Of a DNA stretch of 64,000 bases, positions 59,649 to 64,000 are shown one piece after another (the first letter of the stretch is position 1; each line of letters opens with the position of its first letter). The translations under genes and the position numbers were made by a program. The notes under the pieces are model-generated. The model searched no databases. It was not told the origin of the DNA and saw only the letters and a program-made list of their open reading frames with translations. This stretch comes from an uncultured Aquimarina sp. (GTDB lineage Bacteria > Bacteroidota > Bacteroidia > Flavobacteriales > Flavobacteriaceae). Location of the stretch: NCBI GenBank assembly GCA_947495425.1, contig CANLYR010000002.1, positions 124,001 through 188,000 on the forward strand, in the 5' to 3' direction.

Positions 59649-61523
59649 TTATAATGAACGATAAATTTCTTTTAATGTATCTGCATTAATCTTTGATTTC
59701 CAATTAGAGCCTAGCGCATTCTCCCATAACGGTTCTAAACTAAGTGCTACTTTGGTCATAACATTTAATTGATCTTCGGTTACATTGGCACAAATTCCCG
59801 TAGGTAAATCAATATCATGAAACTTTTTCATTTTTTTGAATACAGCTACACCTTCCGGATAATATTTCTCTAATTTATCGAACACAATACAGTTTCCTAT
59901 GCCATGTTTTGTTCCCAAAACGTAAGCTAAACCGTAACTCATTGCATGAGCGACACCAACTTGAGAATATGCAATACTCATACCCCCATGCCAGGAAGCC
60001 ATCATTAATTTTGCATCTGCCTCTTCTCTGGTTAAGTCGTTTTCAAGAAAAATTTCATTACATAAATCAAGTGCTTTTTCACCATAACTTTGACTAAAAG
60101 CATTTAAATATGTTCCGTCTAGAGATTCAATACAATGTATATAGCAATCCATTCCTGTGTAAAACCACTGATTCTTAGGCACATCTCTAATTAATTCTGG
60201 ATCGAGTATTACCTGATCAAAGGGTGTAAAGTCAGAATTGATTCCAAGCTTGCGCTCTGGGCCTGTAAGTACAGTTGTGCGTGATACCTCTGCTCCTGTT
60301 CCAGAAATAGTAGGGATTCCCACATGATACAGTGCCTTATTTTTAACCAAATCCCAACCTTGATAATCCGCCGCACTTCCTGGATTGGTTAACATAATAG
60401 CGACTGCTTTTGAGAGGTCTAATATTGATCCTCCCCCTATACCAATAATCCCACTTGGAATAAATTGATACTCCTTTTTAATTTTTGAAACTATGGTGTC
60501 AACCTGAGCTGTTTTTGGTTCTTCTAAAGTAGACACATAAACTATAGCATCAGTAGAGGATAGTGGTATTCTTTTTTCGATAAAAGAAGGGTTACTTTCA
60601 AAAACACTATCGATGAGATATATGAAAGGAGCAATTCCATTTCGTTTAGGAGAAACAATGTCAGCTATTTGATTAAAACATCCTTTTCCAAACACTACTT
60701 TTGGAACCATAGGAAAGTTTCTGTGATTGGTTTTCTGTATTTCAGAAACATCTGTTGATTCTGTATGCAATGGATTTTCTTTATTAATTATTTTCTTGGC
60801 TCTTTCTAAATCTTCAGGAGTATCAATTTCAACACCTTCGTGTTGTGTTTCAACCATTTTTATATTCTTACCATACTCAAGATATCTAATACATTCAATT
60901 TTTTCTGAAGCTTCTAATGTACGTATTGGTAAACGATAAAAGTCTAAGATGGCTTGCTTTCTAAATGCATACACTCCTTTATGCTTGTGATAGGTATGGT
61001 TTATTTCTTTATCTCTTGGATAAGGTATAGGAGCTCTAGAAAAGTATAAAGCATAATTATTCTCATCAACAATTACCTTCACACTATTAGGATTCATTAT
61101 ATCATCCCAATCATCCATTGGAGTCATAAGGCTTGCGAGATCAATTTTATCAGAATCGTCTTCATAAAATACGCTTAACACTTTTTCCAGGCTTTCGCGA
61201 TCAGTAAAAGGTTCATCACCTTGAACATTCACGACAATATCAACATCCATGTCTTCTACAGCTTCAGCTATTCGATCACTGCCACAGTCGTGTTCTTTTA
61301 TGCTCATAATGGCTTTACCGCCTGCAGAAGTAATTTCTTTATAAATAATATCACTATCGGTAACTACATAAACTGAATCAAATAACCCAGAATCAATAGT
61401 AGCTTCATATGTTCTTCTAATAACACTTTTACCCCCTAGGTCTTGCATCAATTTACCAGGAAATCGAGTAGCAGCATACCTCGCAGGGATCATTGCGATG
61501 GTTTTTAGAGTAGTTTTGTTCAA
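59649..61523 (-). CDS. Fusion of KdsB-like CMP-Kdo synthetase and iron-containing alcohol dehydrogenase
   Basis: A 624-residue bifunctional protein. Residues 1-250 are KdsB-like cytidylyltransferase: [53 protein letters not shown]. Residues about 270-624 are group III Fe-dependent alcohol dehydrogenase: [77 protein letters not shown], and [20 protein letters not shown] (metal His). This pairing matches KdsB with KdnB of 8-amino-Kdo (Kdo8N) synthesis, where KdnB oxidises C8 of Kdo before amination by KdnA. No KdnA-type aminotransferase is in the window. The start is TTG at 61523; ATG at 61493 is possible but would cut the first strand. Confidence 0.85.
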   Translation of the reverse strand: MNKTTLKTIAMIPARYAATRFPGKLMQDLGGKSVIRRTYEATIDSGLFDSVYVVTDSDIIYKEITSAGGKAIMSIKEHDCGSDRIAEAVEDMDVDIVVNVQGDEPFTDRESLEKVLSVFYEDDSDKIDLASLMTPMDDWDDIMNPNSVKVIVDENNYALYFSRAPIPYPRDKEINHTYHKHKGVYAFRKQAILDFYRLPIRTLEASEKIECIRYLEYGKNIKMVETQHEGVEIDTPEDLERAKKIINKENPLHTESTDVSEIQKTNHRNFPMVPKVVFGKGCFNQIADIVSPKRNGIAPFIYLIDSVFESNPSFIEKRIPLSSTDAIVYVSTLEEPKTAQVDTIVSKIKKEYQFIPSGIIGIGGGSILDLSKAVAIMLTNPGSAADYQGWDLVKNKALYHVGIPTISGTGAEVSRTTVLTGPERKLGINSDFTPFDQVILDPELIRDVPKNQWFYTGMDCYIHCIESLDGTYLNAFSQSYGEKALDLCNEIFLENDLTREEADAKLMMASWHGGMSIAYSQVGVAHAMSYGLAYVLGTKHGIGNCIVFDKLEKYYPEGVAVFKKMKKFHDIDLPTGICANVTEDQLNVMTKVALSLEPLWENALGSNWKSKINADTLKEIYRSL

Positions 61524-61650
61524 AATTTAATGCTTTTTAAGAATTGCAAAAATAGTTTTTTTAAATCGATTTTCAAGAGTACACGCTCTATTTGTTTCCA
61601 TAGCACGTGTATCAAATTCGATTATCACACCAATACAACAAATAAAGATA

Positions 61651-63078
61651 CTAGTTTTCTTCAAAAAAATCATTTTTAAACCCAATCAGATATAATTTTT
61701 TCTTGGCTCTGGTAATTGCAGTATATAACCACCTAAGATAGTCCTTGTTTATTCCATCTGGAAGATAAGGTTGTTCTATAAAAACTCTATCCCATTGTCC
61801 TCCTTGTGATTTATGACAGGTAATTGCATAAGAAAATTTAACCTGTAAACCATTAAAATACTTGTTATTCTTCACCCCCATGAATTTTTTATATTTAGAT
61901 TTTTCATCTTCAAAGTCTTTCATTACCTCTTGGTAGAGCTTATTTGATTCTTCATAGGATAATGATGGGGTTTCTGAGGTTAATGTATCTAAAAGTAATA
62001 CGGTCTCAAAAGGTTTCTGATTAGGATAATCCACCATACTAATGGTCACTTCTGCAAATCGAAAGCCATATAATTCTTTTATAGCATATATTTCTAAAAC
62101 TTTGATGATATCACCATTAGCAATAAAACCTGCTTCACTTTTAGGTTCTAACCAAAAGTAATTGTTCTTTACAACCATCAAATGATCTCCTGATGATAGC
62201 TCCTCTTCTTGAAAAAGTATCCGTGATCGTATTTGCTGATTGTAGATATTAGCTCTTTTATTAGAACGAAGTATGATTACTGACTCCTCATGACCAGAAC
62301 TTGAGTATGCATCGTTTAAGGCATCCATAATCTCATGTCCGTCTAAAAATCTCACAATATCAGAATATCCAGAAATCTTAAATTGAAATGCATCATAAAA
62401 ACCATCAGTAAGAAGTTCTCTTAAACGTGTAGCATTCATTAAAATGCCACTATGCTCTGCTTGCCGCACTACTTCATCTAATTCTATTTGAGTTACTTCT
62501 TTATTAAAACCCATTTCTAGCGTATTTGCATCTAGAGCCGGACTAACCTCTAGCTTAACCGGAGGCAATTGGGCGGTATCACCAATCAAAAGAACTTTAC
62601 AATTATATCCGGAATACACATACATCATCAGATCATCTAATAATGATCCGTTTTCAAAAAGTTTACTATCACTTGGAGTATCTGGGATCATTGAAGCTTC
62701 ATCTACAATAAAAATTGTATTACGGCTTTTATTTTGTTTAAGTTGAAAAGCTAATCCCCCGCTTTTATTTTTTTTAGGATAATAAATATTTCTGTGAATC
62801 GTCTGGGCATGTTTCCCAGAATAGTTGCTTATTACCTTAGCTGCACGACCTGTTGGCGCCAAAAGTACAGGGTTTAATTTGGCTTTCCATAAATTCTTAA
62901 CCAATGTTCCTATTAATGTAGTTTTGCCTGTACCTGCATAACCTTTTAATAAAAAAAGTGAATCTTTTGATCCCGAAAGAATAAAATAAGATAGTTTCTG
63001 TAGAACGATGTCTTGTTTTAGTGTAGGTTCAAAAGGAAAATCTTCTTTCAACAACCCGTAAAACTCTGCTTCTTTCAT
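61651..63078 (-). CDS. RecD-like ATP-dependent DNA helicase
   Basis: A 475-residue SF1 helicase of the RecD/Pif1-like group. Walker A LLKGYAGTGKTTLIGTLVKN (about residue 42), motif Ia LLAPTGRAAKVISNYSGKHA, DEAS Walker B IFIVDEASMIPD, LLIGDTAQLPPV, and the C-terminal UvrD-like YAITCHKSQGGQWDRVFIEQ then LYTAITRAKKKLYLIGF. Its N-terminal domain is short, without the RecD2 extension. It probably helps DNA repair or replication restart. The start is ATG at 63078; the next upstream gene is divergent. Confidence 0.9.
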   Translation of the reverse strand: MKEAEFYGLLKEDFPFEPTLKQDIVLQKLSYFILSGSKDSLFLLKGYAGTGKTTLIGTLVKNLWKAKLNPVLLAPTGRAAKVISNYSGKHAQTIHRNIYYPKKNKSGGLAFQLKQNKSRNTIFIVDEASMIPDTPSDSKLFENGSLLDDLMMYVYSGYNCKVLLIGDTAQLPPVKLEVSPALDANTLEMGFNKEVTQIELDEVVRQAEHSGILMNATRLRELLTDGFYDAFQFKISGYSDIVRFLDGHEIMDALNDAYSSSGHEESVIILRSNKRANIYNQQIRSRILFQEEELSSGDHLMVVKNNYFWLEPKSEAGFIANGDIIKVLEIYAIKELYGFRFAEVTISMVDYPNQKPFETVLLLDTLTSETPSLSYEESNKLYQEVMKDFEDEKSKYKKFMGVKNNKYFNGLQVKFSYAITCHKSQGGQWDRVFIEQPYLPDGINKDYLRWLYTAITRAKKKLYLIGFKNDFFEEN

Positions 63079-63173
63079 TAAAATTTTATATTTAGTATCA
63101 ATATACTTTAGTTAATAAATCAAAGATAGGAATGATTTTTCGGCAATAAACTTTTACGATTGAAAAAAAATTG

Positions 63174-63181
63174 TAGATTTG
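63174..63181 (+). promoter_or_regulatory. -7 element for the 63215 gene
   Basis: TAGATTTG matches TAnnTTTG exactly and lies 34 bases before the ATG; no TTG lies at the expected distance upstream. Confidence 0.4.
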
Positions 63182-63214
63182 CGTATACACTAATGTTTAA
63201 AGTTAAATCATAAA

Positions 63215-63862
63215 ATGAAAATTGTTATTCAATTAGTTCTGTGGGCAGTTATAGGTTTCTTAGGATACTTGGTATTCAATTCTATAAACGGTCCTGTAAA
63301 GTTCAATAAATTAAAAAAAGCACGATACGCTAAGGTTATTGAAAGTTTAAAGGACATTCGCCAAGCAGAATTAGCATATAAGACAGTAACAGGAAAATTT
63401 GAAAAAGATCCTGCTATATTAATTGCTTTTATAGATACTGCTAAATTTACACTTACACAAAGAAGAGACTCTAGTTTTATTAGATTCAACAAAGTTCTTA
63501 AAATAGATGAGCCAAGAGATACTGTTGTAGTAGATACCTTAGGTTACGCATCTATAAAAGATTCTTTGTTTAAAGGAACTGATCGCTACAAAAATATGAT
63601 GAAAGTACCTATTGAGGGTGCTGATGCAAATTTTGAACTTAATGCAGGTTTTATAGACAAGAATGATTTGAAAATTGCTGTCTTTGAAGCAAAAGTTGCT
63701 AAAGATGTTATACTTTTTGATCAAGATAAAGATCTTCTGTTTCAAGAAAAAGAAGTAGTATCAGTTGATGGTGTTAACGGACCTTATCTTTCTGTAGGAT
63801 CTATGAGTGAAGTGAATACAACAGGTAACTGGCCAAAATCTTATGGTGCAAACGACCAATAA
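63215..63862 (+). CDS. Conserved Flavobacteriia membrane-anchored protein
   Basis: A 215-residue protein with one N-terminal membrane segment (VIQLVLWAVIGFLGYLVFNS) and a large periplasmic part. The helix after the anchor contains YAKVIESLKDIRQAELAYKT then VTGKFEKDPAILIAFID, a pattern resembling pilin-like proteins, where a long helix is followed by a globular domain. Function unknown. Its end overlaps the next gene by 20 bases, so they are translationally coupled. Confidence 0.7.
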   Translation: MKIVIQLVLWAVIGFLGYLVFNSINGPVKFNKLKKARYAKVIESLKDIRQAELAYKTVTGKFEKDPAILIAFIDTAKFTLTQRRDSSFIRFNKVLKIDEPRDTVVVDTLGYASIKDSLFKGTDRYKNMMKVPIEGADANFELNAGFIDKNDLKIAVFEAKVAKDVILFDQDKDLLFQEKEVVSVDGVNGPYLSVGSMSEVNTTGNWPKSYGANDQ

Positions 63863-64000
63863 TACTATTGATAATATATCAAAAACATTGTCCATTCAGG
63901 TAAGCCTGAATGGACTTTCTTTTTGCACTATAGATGCAGATCAACAAATAACAGCTATAGGGCAAGATAATTTTGGTATACAATTAACACCCGAGCAGGT
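63843..64000 (+). CDS. DUF3822-like protein, N-terminal part only
   Basis: The first 52 codons of a gene leaving the right edge. ATG at 63843 lies inside the end of the previous gene. The peptide begins MVQTTNNTIDNISKTLSIQV and then SLNGLSFCTIDADQQITAIG, which matches the start of DUF3822 proteins of Bacteroidota as I remember it. Function unknown; often found beside RsmD, which would lie outside the window. Confidence 0.65.
   Translation, partial: MVQTTNNTIDNISKTLSIQVSLNGLSFCTIDADQQITAIGQDNFGIQLTPEQ

Noticed and set aside
63215..63862. Type IV pilin
   Set aside because: The N-terminal membrane helix and following helix resemble a pilin, but there is no prepilin cleavage motif (G-F-x4-E) and no pilus genes are near.
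1..64000. CRISPR array
   Set aside because: No set of regularly spaced direct repeats was seen anywhere, and no cas-like genes are present.

Overview
This window is a chromosomal segment of a marine-type Flavobacteriia (Bacteroidota), most like Aquimarina and its relatives. The evidence is low G+C, promoters of the form TTG-N19/20-TAnnTTTG (seen before HU, tRNA-Met, rpsF, ubiA-like and yebC), lipoproteins with a C-S-D-D-type export signal, a type IX secretion (T9SS) sorting domain, SprB-like repeats, and Flavobacteriia-restricted families (DUF4290, DUF6495-like, DUF3822-like, START-like, chalcone isomerase-like). The genus is an inference.

Layout. 1-5.1 kb: end of a DUF4290 gene, a DUF493 gene, then an operon for a Tat-exported molybdenum hydroxylase (2Fe-2S subunit, molybdopterin subunit, XdhC-like and MocA-like maturation proteins). 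5.2-11.6 kb: housekeeping genes (AAA NTPase, recQ, fmt, HU, yqgE, class IV aminotransferase, START-like protein), tRNA-Met and a shortened GIY-YIG gene. 11.6-15.4 kb: an outer-membrane protein of unknown role, a lipocalin-like lipoprotein, and a broken REP-associated transposase. 15.4-32.6 kb: a single seven-gene minus-strand operon of about 17 kb encoding very large exported proteins and ending in a polymorphic toxin and its probable immunity gene. 32.8-36.8 kb: lipoprotein, hisS, DUF6495-like, M20 peptidase. 37.0-43.8 kb: a two-gene unit of a 1827-residue kinase-like/SF1 helicase/nuclease/WGR protein and an HExxH metallopeptidase, which looks like a defence module. 44.0-64 kb: ribosomal operon rpsF-rpsR-rplI, two paralogous LytTR response regulators, priA, three chalcone isomerase-like paralogs with a DUF2147 protein, a YihY-like protein, nadC, rlmH, a UbiA-like enzyme with a lost catalytic motif, maf, a lipoprotein, a pterin dehydratase, yebC, an acyltransferase, a fused KdsB/Fe-alcohol dehydrogenase, a RecD-like helicase, and two Flavobacteriia hypothetical genes.

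The most interesting region is 15.4-32.6 kb. Its penultimate gene encodes a 1249-residue protein with an N-terminal region resembling the TANFOR domain, a fibronectin-III-like domain, a coiled coil, a pre-toxin region, and a C-terminal tip carrying the R-S-E motifs of an ADP-ribosyltransferase (R1148, S1174-S1176, E1210xE1212). A 174-residue cytosolic protein follows, with its start codon overlapping the toxin stop. G+C falls sharply where the tip begins, as expected for an exchangeable toxin end. Upstream in the same operon are a 1593-residue exported protein, an FN3 protein, a SprB-like T9SS cargo protein, a PKD lipoprotein and another lipoprotein. I infer that these form a cell-surface platform that displays or delivers the toxin; this is not proven by sequence. 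A palindromic repeat sits in-frame inside the toxin gene and a broken REP-associated transposase lies just past the immunity gene, so local rearrangement is likely.
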